From: Acanthococcus lagerstroemiae
Taxonomy: Eukaryota > Arthropoda > Insecta > Hemiptera > Eriococcidae
Direction of reading: 5' to 3'
Assembly (NCBI GenBank): GCA_031841125.1
Contig: CM063114.1
Location: 46,955,574 to 47,019,573, forward strand
DNA length: 64,000 nucleotides
Positions 37,635 through 49,599 of this stretch are shown one piece after another. Positions within the stretch are counted from its first letter, which is position 1, and every line of letters starts with the position of its first letter. The notes under the pieces are model-generated. The model was not told where the DNA came from. It saw only the letters and a program-made list of their open reading frames with translations, and did not search any database. A program made the position numbers and the translations under genes.

Positions 37635-37783
37635 GTGAGTCGGTGAATTTTATCGGTCTTCAGTATATCTCCAGTTCTGTTTTTCATTTTTATTTATTTT
37701 TTAATTTGGGCTTTTTTCCACCTACCTTGTCTTCCATTTTCCCCTTATTTCTCTTCCAATTTTTTTACTTCGTTCTCTTAAAC

Positions 37784-38304
37784 TACGAGTACCATCCTTC
37801 ATTGAATAATGAAACTAAACGATGATTCAAAAGTCTTATTCCGGCATTACTCTGGGTAGGGGATTGGTTCTTTCATCTGTTGGTTAGGAGACTCCTTTCA
37901 ACAATATTCCATAAAAACTATTTCTATCAGTTTTCTTCGTTTCCTCTTTCCACTCATTTTGGTTGTATATTATACTGAGTGACCTAATCAAAATTCAATT
38001 TAGAATTTTGAAGGGGATACCTACTCCTTGTACAAATTGATTTTTACTCAACTCCTAGGGCATATAAAGTTGACTCTTGTCAGAATCGAATTTAAATCAT
38101 CCTTCCCCAAAAAAGACTGAAAGCAGAGTACTAACAAAACTAAAGCAGAGTACTAACAAAACTGTTTTGGAAAAATAGACGTACTGAAAATTCTAATATA
38201 GCTGGCCACATTTTGTAAAAACAGTTTGAATTATCTTTTTCTAATCCAAATTACATTCGCAATAATTCCTGTAATACGTAACTTTGTTTCTATTCTTTGA
38301 GTGC
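37784..38304 (-). repeat. 521-base repeat, copy inside the right arm
   Basis: This is the reverse complement of 11206-11726. It makes three near-identical copies in the window: two in the same direction on the left and one inverted on the right. No gene was recognised in it. Confidence 0.85.
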
Positions 38305-41300
38305 CCTCTCTGTCCACAGTCTCGCCATCATCCGGCACGCTCTCGCCGCTCACCGCAGCCGTGATTCCAGACATTACGCTCTCCCAGAAAGCGTGTCTCG
38401 CTGGCTTCCACAGTCCCGAAATGTGTCATTCTATAAGTCCTCCTGAAGATTTCAGCTCAATCGGACGTGGGGGGGGCACATGCCATAGCCTTCTACTTTT
38501 ATGTAACAAAGTACCCCGCCTAGCTTATTATGACACTATGGTATACAAGATACAAGGTTTCCATACAAGTTTGGATATAATTTCCATACAAGTCGTTTCT
38601 TGGTTGTCGGGAGAGGGGGGAATGGGTCGTTCAAAAGTAAAAATTGGAAACTGGTGTCGAAGAAAATGAAATTTGCTACTATAATACAATTGAATGTTTC
38701 GAGATTGTTCTAGGTTTATAGTGTTTCAATGTTCCTGAATACGATTCTGAGGTTAGTTTTCACATATGAACCCCTAAGTGAGTCGAGATCAAATTTATTT
38801 ATTTTTCCGACATCCACGCAGCAGTGTTTAGGTAAATTAACTTAGATTTGCAAGTGATTTGAGATACGTAACTGAATTCCCAAAAAATTACTATCATTTG
38901 GTGCCAGTCCTCATGAGTGGCGAGGGTCAGATCAAAAAATAGACCCCAAAATCGGAATCTGTCTCAGTTTACTTTTTAGCTTTACTTCCTTCCCTCCATC
39001 CTTTTCCTCATTTCGGAGCTACCCGTTTAAAATACATACTTTTTACTAGAGGTGTATTTATAGGTTTTCAAGGTCACAGAGATTGGTTTTCACGTATGAC
39101 CTCCCGTGAAACCAGTAAGAAGGTTGAGACCAAATATTTTTTGCTTTCAACATGGTATTCAAAGGTTTGATTTAGAAACTCGATTCGAATGCCGCCAGAG
39201 GGAGTCCATCTCAGAATTCAACTTCTGTACCAAAAAACTGTTTGGCTTGACCCTTTCAGGCGGTAATTATTTTTGATTCATACCCTTGCTCCCTTACAGG
39301 CGATAAATTAGAATTATTTTTTTCATTGGCTTCCGTATTTTTTTCGAATTTTGATACTGCTAAATTACTTTTGCAGCTTCTGGTTAAACGACCATATTTT
39401 TGAGGATCCACTACACTTCGCCGTTCATTCGTGGAAACGCTGATGCTTCGATGTAAATATGGAAAACAGCTGTGCGCGGATTTTCTCCCTGGAAATTCGA
39501 ATCAATCGAATTTCCCAAATGGTTAGTGATATGTTTCTTCTAATTTCGATTTTCATGGGCTTAGAAGATTTGAATCTCGTCCCACCTGCCCGGTTCTAGT
39601 TTCTAAATTTCGTTTTCATTTTAGCTTTCTCATATCCCTTGAATTTTGATACTGAAGACTTTTTATAGTTTTTGGTTGAACAATCGTATGCTCGCAGATC
39701 CACAGAGACCTCGCTGTTGCTTCTGCACAAACACTCCAGAAGTGAAAATTCTGAATTTTCCTAGAATTTGCTGTGCTAGATAACGGTATATGTTGTAATT
39801 CCGATTTTCATGGGTTCGATTTGTATACATCGACTAAAGTTCTATTATACGTTTCATTTTTATTTTTTTAGTTCTGAAATTTGGTCTTCTTTTCACTTAC
39901 CTAGTCTTACTTGTATCATAATAAACTTAATGTGGAACTTCCCTCAGCGTCTTCATTTTTATTAGTTGCCCGGCGAATTTTTTTCTTTTTCCCCTCCCCA
40001 TTCCCTTTGTCAACTAGCATACTTCAACGAGTAATGTCATGGTACAGTGATTCAAGAGCCACTCCTCTGGTTAGAGGTTTGGTTGTTTGAGACTTTTCAA
40101 CAATATTCCGTAAAAACATTATATACCATTTTTCTGTGCCCTTCCTCACATTATACGATCCCTTGTTCAGTTTTTTCAGTCAGGTCAAATAAATATTTGA
40201 AAGACTCTTATTTGGATTTTGGAGGCCAAAGGCCAAATTGAGGTCGAAAACATTCAGATAATATCCAGAAACCCACTATTCTGATACCGCATTCAATTTT
40301 TGACCCAAATCAAATTGGTTCATTTGAAGAACTTTAGATTTTGCGATCCAAACCAGAGTCGTATCAAAACTTGATATAATTTCCAAAACAAAATAAAACC
40401 CAGTTCGATACCTGATTTACTTATTTTGGTGAAGTCATATTTAGCCCTTATGAAAAATGAAAAAAAAGGTCGGATTCGGGGAATCAGTCGGGATCGAATG
40501 GAAAATCTGATCAAATATTCGAACTCTGAATTATCCCAGTATTTTGATCAGCTTCTAATTTGGGCTTTGAACTCAGGGAAACAAATCAGAGTAGCATGAA
40601 TGTTTTCAATTTTTTTCTGCGATCCAACAAACCCCTACATCAATATCTTCTTCAGTGTTTTCAATAACGTGGAAATTTTGGATTCGAAAAATTCAGTTTC
40701 CATTTCCGACATCAATTTTGAATCACTTTCGCTCGATTGAATCTGATTCGTGATCCGAATTGGTTTCTTATCGGCAAACCATGATACGAAATTCGAATAA
40801 TTTTTTACCATTGATCCGACAGAGTCCAGATCTTTAAAAGTTCAGTCGTCCAAAATCATATTTGGGATTTAGATTCCTTTAACTTACAAAGACGCTTCCT
40901 AAAGCACATACCTCTATTTCTATATTTGGCCCAATTTTTTTCAGATTGAAGTTAGTGATCTTACTAATTCGCAGTCAAAGTTTGTCAAGGGTAATTTTTC
41001 ATTTTACAGAGAAGCAGTAATTATTCAAAAAAGTCACTGAAATCGAGAAAATGGGTGGGAGGCTGGAACTCTGGTAGAGATAAAGTTAATGAACTGCTTT
41101 GTAGTATAATTAGAGCGATGCTTCATCCCCTCCGGATTCAGAGGGAAAAGTGACCCAAAACGTAGGAATTCAAAAATTTTCACTGAAATGAAGGAAAATG
41201 GGTGTGAGGCTGAAAAACTGGTACACGCGGTCGAGTTACTACACTGATCAACATTCCGAAAATTGTTCAGCATGTGAATGATGCGTAATCCCCTCTTGGT

Positions 41301-42804
41301 TAGGGGCAAAATAGTGACCCAAGATTTGGGATTCTCACTAGGGCTATTCACAGAATGCATCGTAACTGCGTGTCCACTAAAAATTGTTCTTTATAAAATT
41401 TGACCCAAAGAAAAGGCGTACGTACAATAAACCTAATTTCGAGTCGCTACTCTGCCCCTGAGGAACATTTTCCTCTGAAGAGTGAAAACTAAAACCGTAT
41501 CTCTTGTAGGCAAAAAGTACCTTCTTTAAATGTTGACAAGACGTTAACCTAAAGGTATCTTGAGAATCATGAGTTCAAACTTCGACAATTTTCAACAAAA
41601 AAAAAATTGAAGAATTAAGTTACAAAATATGGTTTTAGATTAAAGTTGCCAATCTTCCTTACATTCCAGAGGATTCTATGAAATTTTAGAAAATTCCCCG
41701 AATTAAATCTCAATTTTTGGAGCATGTACAGCAACTGGTTCTGATCACATTTCCTGACCAAACTCTTGAATTTTAATCGTTTTCTGAATTTATTGGCGAA
41801 TCTCCAGAAAATGTTGAGTCTTTTTTGTAGGTTCCTCACAAATCTCCTGATTTTTGACTGTTTCTCTAATTTTTTGTACTTCCATGAAATTTTAAGGTAG
41901 CTATTCTGAAATCCCCTCACATGTCCAGACTCTTGAACAAGGTCCACTATTTTGCGACTGTTCTTCGATCATTTGATGTTCGCACGCCAATGGGTGTCGT
42001 AAAAATAGAGGCGCCACCAATTAATATTTTAGCTTGAACAAATATGGGGTAAACGTTCGCCAGCCTCTATACCTTTCTTATAAAAAAAAAAAAAAAAAAG
42101 TTTGGAGAAACATATGATTCGACGATATGGGTCGATGGCTCATGAACAGTAGGAGCTCCAAATTGGGGAATAGGAGGGCTGAAACATGAAATTCCAGATG
42201 GGAGTCGATTCATAGGGTTTTCAGATCTCTGGTTAGTTTCTCAATGCGACTCTCTGGGTGCCATCAACGGGGGTTGAGACCTGTTAACAGTAGTTTTTGG
42301 AGATTCTTCTCGATTTATAGGTTTCTGAGGTCGCTGACGTCGATTTCGGGAGTTGTTTTGCATCCGACCTCCCGCAATGCCACCATGGGAGAATCAGGAT
42401 GACATATCACATTCTTAATATTGTTTTTGAGGTAGTATTTCATTCATCGGGTTTCCAAGTCACTGAATTCGAATCCGCGCATAATTTGGGGCCATCAAAA
42501 ATAGTGAAACTCAAATGCTAATGTGTAAAAACTATTTCCGCGTAGGCAACCACGAAAGCAAATCCGGATGTTACACATGTCTGCTGTCTGTAAAAATACA
42601 CTCTCGATCCAGAGCAAAGGCCGTTCATTTTTTTCGTTATTTATACGGACAGTGAGTACCCAGACTAGACTGTAAGAGTGAAACTAACAGCGAGATGAAT
42701 AAAGACAATAAAACGGGCGTATTTACAAGCACAAAGATTATATCATATTGAATAGCAATAATGTACACTCATCCAAAATGCAAATAGTCTATAAACATAT
42801 ACGA
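38305..42804. other. Outer quarter of the right arm, no recognisable gene
   Basis: This is the mirror of 6728-11205. It holds decayed exon-like units near 39290-39500 and 39620-39800, each followed by a block like the one after the main array. The segment at 40788-40870 is related to 2159-2242 outside the palindrome. Open stretches at 41034-41360 and 41615-41947 (minus strand) have no known domain. Confidence 0.5.
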
Positions 42805-43083
42805 TGTTTGTTTTGCACATAACAATGAATAATCGGTTGCAGATTTGCATACGTGGAGGGGATTCGTGATTTCAGCCAGTCGATTTAACTCGCGTAAAAA
42901 CGTTTGCCGTGACCGTCGTCTCATTAATTCCCTCCTTTGTTAACGCGAACACACTTTCCCTATCCACTAGATGTTACCCTTTAGGTATACGAATTAGGCT
43001 AGACTTTCATCCTTCTCTAGAACTCTAGCATACCGATAGCCTTTGGTAGCGCAAGTACGTAAAAAGTTTTCCCACCCTCTGCG

Positions 43084-43229
43084 TGCTTCAGGAATGGCAG
43101 GGATTTAAAAGTGGCCTTCTCTGATCCGCGGAGTGAAGCACAGAAAAAGGATAAAAAAGAAATGATATCTGCTAAAATGACGAACAGAAAGTGAAAGGCG
43201 CAGTAGCTAACCAGCCGAAGTATTTCCTG
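43084..43229 (+). repeat. Direct repeat, copy 1 of 2
   Basis: This pairs with 43750-43897. They share TGCTTCAGGAATG(G/A)CAGGGA, TCCGATCCGCGGAG-type and CGAAGTATTT at roughly 75% identity. It could be the degraded long terminal repeats of a small element, or a segmental duplication. No internal coding was recognised. Confidence 0.65.
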
Positions 43230-43749
43230 TTGATCGCTGCATATCGGCTGGTCTGAGATTCGATTCAAGCCAGCCGATATACTGCGATGAACACCTTACA
43301 GCGCAAACAGCCGAACTGCTACGAAAGGTAAAGACAACTCAGGGAGAAGGAGCTCTAGCTTATGGACAAAAGACTGCCCGTTGTTCGTAAAAGAACACCC
43401 CGACGACACGAAGTCATTCAAAATAGTCCGTCATAGCTCGACCGGCAACCAACCACACAGAGGATACTCACGGCGGAGGAGGACGTGATGAACACGGATG
43501 AACAACAAACTCTCCAACAACTGCAAGGGGACACCGGAGGGGTGAAGCAGGAAATCCGCAAACAAATCTAGTCGAACAGCCGAGTAAAAAGGAAAGTGGA
43601 CCAAAAAAAAAAAGAAGCTGCAGATTCAAGGATGGGATGCAGCGGGACCATAGGATTACCATACCAGCGACGAGACCATGCAACTAGTCGATTACTGGGC
43701 TGGACGTGTGTGATGGTGTCACTACACGAAAGAAGACCCTCAGTCTGCA

Positions 43750-43897
43750 TGCTTCAGGAATGACAGGGACTAAATAGTGACCTTTTCCGATCCGCGGAGG
43801 AAAGCATTTCACCCAATTAAATAAAAGAAGTAAATATCTGGTAAAATTATGAACATAAAGATTGAAAAGCTCAATGGCTAACTGGTCGAAGTATTTA
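43750..43897 (+). repeat. Direct repeat, copy 2 of 2
   Basis: See the partner at 43084-43229. The copies differ by substitutions and small indels, so the duplication is not recent. Confidence 0.65.
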
Positions 43898-44689
43898 GTT
43901 TTTTCCCATAAAAAGTAATTTAGGGATAAGGGGAGAAGCAGGCATTGCAGGCGTCCTGGACAGGGTTTTAAACTCTTCAGAAGACTGACGATTTAACCTA
44001 TGAAAAACTGAAATTTAGATATTTTCAAACGAAGCAGAATACTTTGTACTCGCATCGAATATCGGCAGACTTTTCTAAAAGCTGAAAGGCTACACCCCAC
44101 AGAAAATCGATCTATCCTCCCCTCATTCATAAAATTTTGAAAATCGATTATTAGGAGAGATAAAAGTAATCTCCTACCCCCTTGATCGTGTAACCAAAGT
44201 CCGATTGTTAAAAATGAACTTTTTTGAGGCGCGTTAGCTGTTATTGAGTTTTTATAGCTTTCATAGTCACAATTATCGTAGCGATGAGATACCTTCTCTC
44301 GGTGGGAGGAAAGATAGCAGGTGGAAGATCCAGAGGCATGTTCCATACAGAGAAGCGTTCTAGCCTCAACGCTCTTTAACATCTATAAGAATGACCAGCT
44401 TATTTTTAACTACTTTCGCCATTATATATTTATGTAGACAACCTTGCGATTGTATTTATAATTTTTCTTTTTCTGGAGGGGAAGGGAGAGGCTTTCTGAG
44501 GATTTATGGGCTAAGGTCCCTCAAGCCGGCCCTTTCAATTTGCGTCTATACGCTAGATACAAGAACGTAATTTCTTCATTGTTCCACTAGAAACAATATG
44601 AAAACAATTGACGTAATGTTGCTGTGCCTAATACTAGACAGTACGAACACGATCATCACGAATAAAAATGTAAATTTATTCTTCCAGGA

Positions 44690-44850
44690 AGACTCTTAAA
44701 GACTTTTTAGCATTCTTGTGGTCTCATTCAAGACTATTTCAAGCCTGTCAGATACTATTTGAAGGGTTTTGAGAGTTCATTTAGATCCATTGAGACTCTC
44801 CGAAGACGCTTTTAAACTTATTTAAGACTCATTAAGGCTCAAGGCTGAAA
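44690..44850 (+). repeat. Degenerate AAGACT repeat domain, part 1
   Basis: The motif (A)AGACTC/T recurs at intervals of about 10-20 bases (AGACTCTTAAAGAC, CAAGACTATTTCAAG, TTAAGACTCATTAAGG). The same texture recurs at 46980-47095 and 47870-48450, and in reverse complement or relaxed form at 50700-50890. The domain seems to have been split by later insertions. Confidence 0.6.
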
Positions 44851-44852
44851 AT

Positions 44853-46910
44853 AAAAAAATTTCGAATTTTTGAGCGCAACCTAGTTAAAAAGTTACCTTT
44901 GGTACAAAAATGTTTCAAAATTTTTTTTAATTTGTAAATTTTTCCTAAGGAATTTGTTCTTGAAGACGTGCGATAGAGCTGAAAATTGAATATTACGCAG
45001 CGCCTTAAAAATGCAGGTTATGCCGAGTTTTTACAAAGCCGAGAATGGACGACCAGAGCAGCCATTTAAATGTGGGTATTCGGGTGGATAGTTAGAATTT
45101 TTTTCGAAATTTCTAACGTGACCCAAGTAAAAAGTTACCTTTAAAAAAAAATTGTGTCAATTTTTCCTAAGGGATTTGTCCTTGAAGTTTTAGGTATATT
45201 ATAGGGCTGAAAATTGAATGTTATGCAGCGCTTTCAAAATGCCAGTTATGCAGTTTGTCGCTTCATAGTGCCCTCAGTATGGCAGATAGGCAAAATCCAG
45301 ATATAACTTTTAACAGTAGTAATGATTGAGATATGCAAAATGAGTCATATACAAATTTGGCCTATCTGCCATACTGAAGGTGCTATAATGCAACAAAGTA
45401 TTGTAAGTGCTTCAGCGCCTTCAATTTCAGAGATATGCAAAATTGAATTTTACCTTTTTTGTTACTCTCAATTAGTAGAACTACAAAGGTTATTTGCAGA
45501 TTTGGTCTATCTCGCATATTGAAGGCGGCAGATCTCTGAATAAAAGTACTGGTAAAAATCAGAACTTCGAAAGAAAAGTGGTGTGGAGGTTGGGGTGAAG
45601 AAATATGACATAATATAAACATCAGTAAAATAAATAATTATCAAATTCAAAAAAAAAAAATTAATAAAAGGCTGAATTACCCGAAAAATTATTTATTTTT
45701 TTACTCGAATTCCGAACGATTTTTCCTATTAAATCAACAAAATTGAACTTGCTAAAATAAATCTCTTTTTGACTTGAATTCTGAAAGATTTTTCCTTTTA
45801 AAGTAACATATGTAAACTCATTACATCTTTCTTCGCCACAAACTATTACTGATGCTTTACTGACCAATCAAATCTGGTTTTCCACTAATTAGGCATGGTA
45901 TGGGGGAGGGCGCAGACAGGTTGGATCCATCCTCGAAGCAAAATTACTTTAATGCTTTTGTTTGACCGTTGAATTTATGCAAAAATACTGCATATAGTTT
46001 ATTATACAGTTGAGTTTATCAAATATGGCGTTAAATTAACTTTTTTTTTTAAGGTCTAGCATAGTAAGCAGAATGCATTGTATGAAATTCTTTCTTTCGT
46101 AAGAAAACGAGAGATAATGGTAAGGCACATTATAACTCCACCCAAGGGAGGGAGCGAACATTATAAACGAATTTTTTGGCTGGCCTGTATATGAGAGAAT
46201 GGTTCTAGTTTTAGACATTTTCCCCGATATTGGATTTAATTTTGTTCCATTTAGTCCAAAAATGAACCTTGTATCAATATTTTGTCGTAAGAATAACCTT
46301 AACCCATACTGCTTTTCTTCCGAAGTTTTGATTTTTACCAGTACTTTTATTCAATGGTCCACTGTCCTTCAATATGTGAGATAGACCAGATTTGCACATA
46401 ACATTTTTAATAGTATTCATTACGAATTTAAAATTAGTTTATAAACAAATTTTGTGTATCTGTGAAATTAAAGGCGCTAAACCACTTACAATAGTTTGTA
46501 GCGTTATAGCGCCTTCAATATTGCAGATAGGCTAAATTTGTATATAACTCATTTTGTAGATCTTAATCATTACTACTGTTAAGTAGATATGCAAGTTTTG
46601 CCTATCTGCCATACTGAAGGCGCTATAAAGCAACGAAATATTGTAAGTTCAATTTTACAAATAGGCAAAATTTGTATATGAACTGATTTGCAGTTCACGA
46701 TGCATACTATTAAAAAGGTTGTATAAAAACGTTGTATAACCTGCATTTTTAAGTCACTTCATAACATTTAATTTTCAGCCCTATCGTACATAACTTCAAG
46801 GACAAATCCCTTGGGGAAAATTTACCAATTTGAAAGAAAAAAATTAAACCCTTTTTTCTCACCAAAGGCAACTCTTTACCTGGGTCGCGTTAGAAATTTC
46901 GAAAAAAAAA
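44853..46910. mobile_element. Foldback element of about 2 kb interrupting the AAGACT domain
   Basis: Left arm 44853-45585 and right arm 46310-46910 are inverted copies. Matching pairs include the AAAGTTACCTTTGG end region, a GGGCTGAAAATTGAATGTTATG segment, GGCAGATAGGCAAAAT and the CAGTACTTTTATTCA segment. The left arm carries an extra internal duplication (45060-45245 repeats 44860-45050). No transposase is visible. AAGACT-type sequence flanks both sides, consistent with insertion into that domain. Confidence 0.7.
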
Positions 46911-46979
46911 TGTTGACGATCCACCCTACTATTTAGTATACTTTCAAAAGCTTTCAGAATTGTTTACGACTATCTTTAA

Positions 46980-47095
46980 TATTTTTCCAGACTTAAGACT
47001 CATTTAGACTTCTCTGAAAATAAGTCTTAAAAATTCTTCCAAACTTGTTCGAGATGCTTCACAATTCCTTTAGTTTCCCACAAATTCCAATCAGT
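46980..47095 (+). repeat. Degenerate AAGACT repeat domain, part 2
   Basis: ACTTAAGACTCATTTAGACT and AAATAAGTCTTAAAAATTC continue the texture of 44690-44850 directly beyond the foldback element. Confidence 0.5.
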
Positions 47096-47869
47096 AAAAT
47101 GATGGAAGGGGAAGTTATTACTTCCCATAGTGCCTACCCTGCTGATCAACATAAGCTCTAGTCACTGCATCCACCAATATAAGAAAATGAGAATTACAAT
47201 CGGAGGCAGATCTACGAAGCAACCTTGGGTGGGGCAATTCAGAATGTGACAGAATTTATAGGTTCCATCCCCCTCCTCAATTGAGAGATGCTTGCTTGGA
47301 GTTTTGAACGATTAGTGTAGGGGCATCGTGATCTCTATTGGCGTTCCAAATGGATGTGGAAGAGTTTGACAACTTTTATATTATGCATTGATGTCCGAAA
47401 TGCTGACTGAGTGGCCGAAAATTTGCCTAAAAACTGTGAATCGGTACAAAATTTTCCGCCCCAACTCGAATGTAAATTCACCATGATGTCCAGAAAACCG
47501 ACTAAATGCCTCAAACCGAGCGAAAATTTACCGAAAAATACTGACTGGATACAAAAAATTCTACTCAAGCAAAAAGAAGAAAAAGTCTAGGAGTTTCTTG
47601 TTTTGTTGGCTGATGTTACAAAATGTCCACTGGTCCAGTTTTCCAGAAAATGCCAACTCCGAGGATTCGCGGATTTGGGGGTGTCATCTCCTTCCTCGCT
47701 ACGCCCGACTAGTTTCTTCTTGATGATGAAAATAGAAGTGTTTTTGTTATCATATTTTTTCAACCAACTGAGTTTTCAACGAAACAACAATTTCTGAGAT
47801 TTTTCATATTCATTATACGAGAACAATTAATTTTCTTTTGCTCGAGAGTGGAGGACAGGACAAGCTCGT
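47096..47869. other. Non-coding interval inside the AAGACT domain
   Basis: No recognised gene. A weak internal similarity (TGTCCGAAATGCTGACTGAG against TGTCCAGAAAACCGACTAAA) is visible near 47390 and 47488. Nothing else was recognised. Confidence 0.45.
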
Positions 47870-48450
47870 CAGAGTCCTTAAGATTAGGTAAAACTCGTCA
47901 TTCGTCTAGAACTCTCGTAGATTTGTTTAAGACTCGCTAAAACTATTCAAAACACATTTTCAACTCTTGACTTTTTTAGACTTGATTAAGACTTCTTAAG
48001 ATGTGATTATTTAACACTCTTCTGTACTTGGTAAGACTTCAAAGACTTGTATGCTCACTGAAACCGGCTACGACTCTTCAGTTCTCAATAATTAAAACTT
48101 ACTAAGACTCCCAGACTGAGTTTAAGATTCATTAAATAACTCATTTAAGACTCGCTGATTTTTCAACACTTCTATATTTGTTTGAAACAACTTCAGACTC
48201 GTTAAAAAATCTTTCGAGGTGTTTCACACTTGATTAGAACTAGTTAAAACAGTTCAAAGCTTGTTTAGATGCTATGTGACTTGTCCAGCCTTGATTAAGA
48301 CTCCTCAAGACTTTTAAAACCCCGTTTATAAGTTTCGACGATTTCTTCAAGATTCTGTAAGACTCTTCTAGAGTTGCTTACGACTCGCTAAACTTCAAGT
48401 CTCAATAACATTTGACTAAAATTTCTTAAGATTTCGAAACTCCAACACGT
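47870..48450 (+). repeat. Degenerate AAGACT repeat domain, part 3
   Basis: This is the longest stretch. TTAAGACT, AAGACTC, GACTCGTTAAA and similar variants recur more than 20 times in 580 bases without a fixed period. It looks like a decayed short-unit satellite. Confidence 0.7.
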
Positions 48451-49590
48451 TTGTTTTGAGAATCTCAGACCTTCTCATTCGTTTTCCTGATCTTAAATCT
48501 TTCTCTGAGGATCAGGAAGTTACCCCTCTGCCTTTCCTCGTATATCAGAACCAAATTACAATTATTTTTCAAAGATTGCGTCTATTTTTCTTTAAAATAC
48601 CCAATTTTTTTTTTTTGAGAACATCGAAAATTCGAAAACGAATGGGTCTTTTGCCAGATAGTTCCTAGGCACGTTTCAAGAAATGACTTGAACGTTGTAA
48701 GTGCCGTAAATTACGTAAATTCTGTTTTTTGAACTCCGGATTCATGGAGAACTCTTCCGTAAACTTCATTTTTATTTTCATAAATGTGATTGAAGCGGCG
48801 CATTCGCACCATCCACCGAATAATTCGATGAAGACAGTATCATTCTCGACTTTTGAGAGAATTCAAAACTAATTACACTGTACCACCCTCCTCGCAGAGT
48901 TATTTCGTAGTACTTTTCCGACATCTAATTGTAAGTTTGAAAAGGTAACGGATCGCGCAAAATGTAAAATTTAATTAAATTAGAAGTTTAAATTTGTTTC
49001 TGACAGTTGAACAATTCCTTCGCCGATGTCTGTGCAGTTCGCGTACCGCAAAAAGTAAATGAAATTTCGTCTGAGAAAATTCCCGCGATCTAGTCGCTAT
49101 ATTATTTCTTCGCATCGAATATTAATTTATTTAAATTCATTCAGTACCCTATATCACATACCCGAAGAAGGGGGAAGGCAATTGGGAACTTTCTCCCTGG
49201 GCTGATGGCTTAGTCCCTAGAAGATTCTGTTATTACAAAGAGCTTATTTTTCTACTTGTAGACTGAAAATCCAGTAGCTTTCCCACAGAAATATTTAGGG
49301 ATTTCAGTCAGCATTTACGCCTCCCCCCTTTCGAAAAAGACAATTTTTGACGCTAACTCTATACGCTATTACGAACCAAAGTTCTGTATCAAATCGAAGT
49401 TCCGTGGACTCTTGTAAATGGGTTGATGGTTCATACACTAAGGACGCAGGTGTGGATACACACGAGAGAGGCACTGGTTAGGGGCAACTGCCCTCCCAGA
49501 AAGGAATATTGAAATTAAAAATGCTTCAAAAGCAACCAAGAGTACCAGAGTCTTGAAAAAAATCTCTAATATTGTAAATGAGTATTGAAG
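48451..49590. other. Non-coding interval
   Basis: It is AT-rich with poly-T and poly-A runs. No gene or repeat was recognised. Confidence 0.45.
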
Positions 49591-49599
49591 AGATCAAGT

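Larger units (their letters stand above)
6723..42804. repeat. Giant palindrome, about 36 kb
   Basis: Positions 6723-24707 and 24720-42804 are inverted copies over their whole length. Landmarks mirrored in order include the outer TCGTATATGTTTATAGAC, the 521-base repeat, the 28-base and 86-base tandem repeats, both long arrays and the central GACAAAGCTGAAAA. Identity by eye is about 98-99%, with indels of 3 to about 35 bases. No gene separates the arms. It may be a real inverted duplication or a head-to-head joining of two haplotypes in assembly. Confidence 0.95.
24720..42804 (-). repeat. Right arm of the palindrome
   Basis: The right arm is 18085 bases long. It mirrors the left arm, so splice-like and array signals read on the plus strand. 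Its outer end at 42804 (...AACATATACGA) passes abruptly into TGTTTGTTTTGC, which has no counterpart at the left end. Confidence 0.95.
42805..44680. other. Non-coding interval right of the palindrome
   Basis: No recognised gene. It contains a 146/148-base direct repeat pair (listed separately) around about 520 bases of GC-richer sequence (43230-43749). Otherwise nothing is identifiable. Confidence 0.5.
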
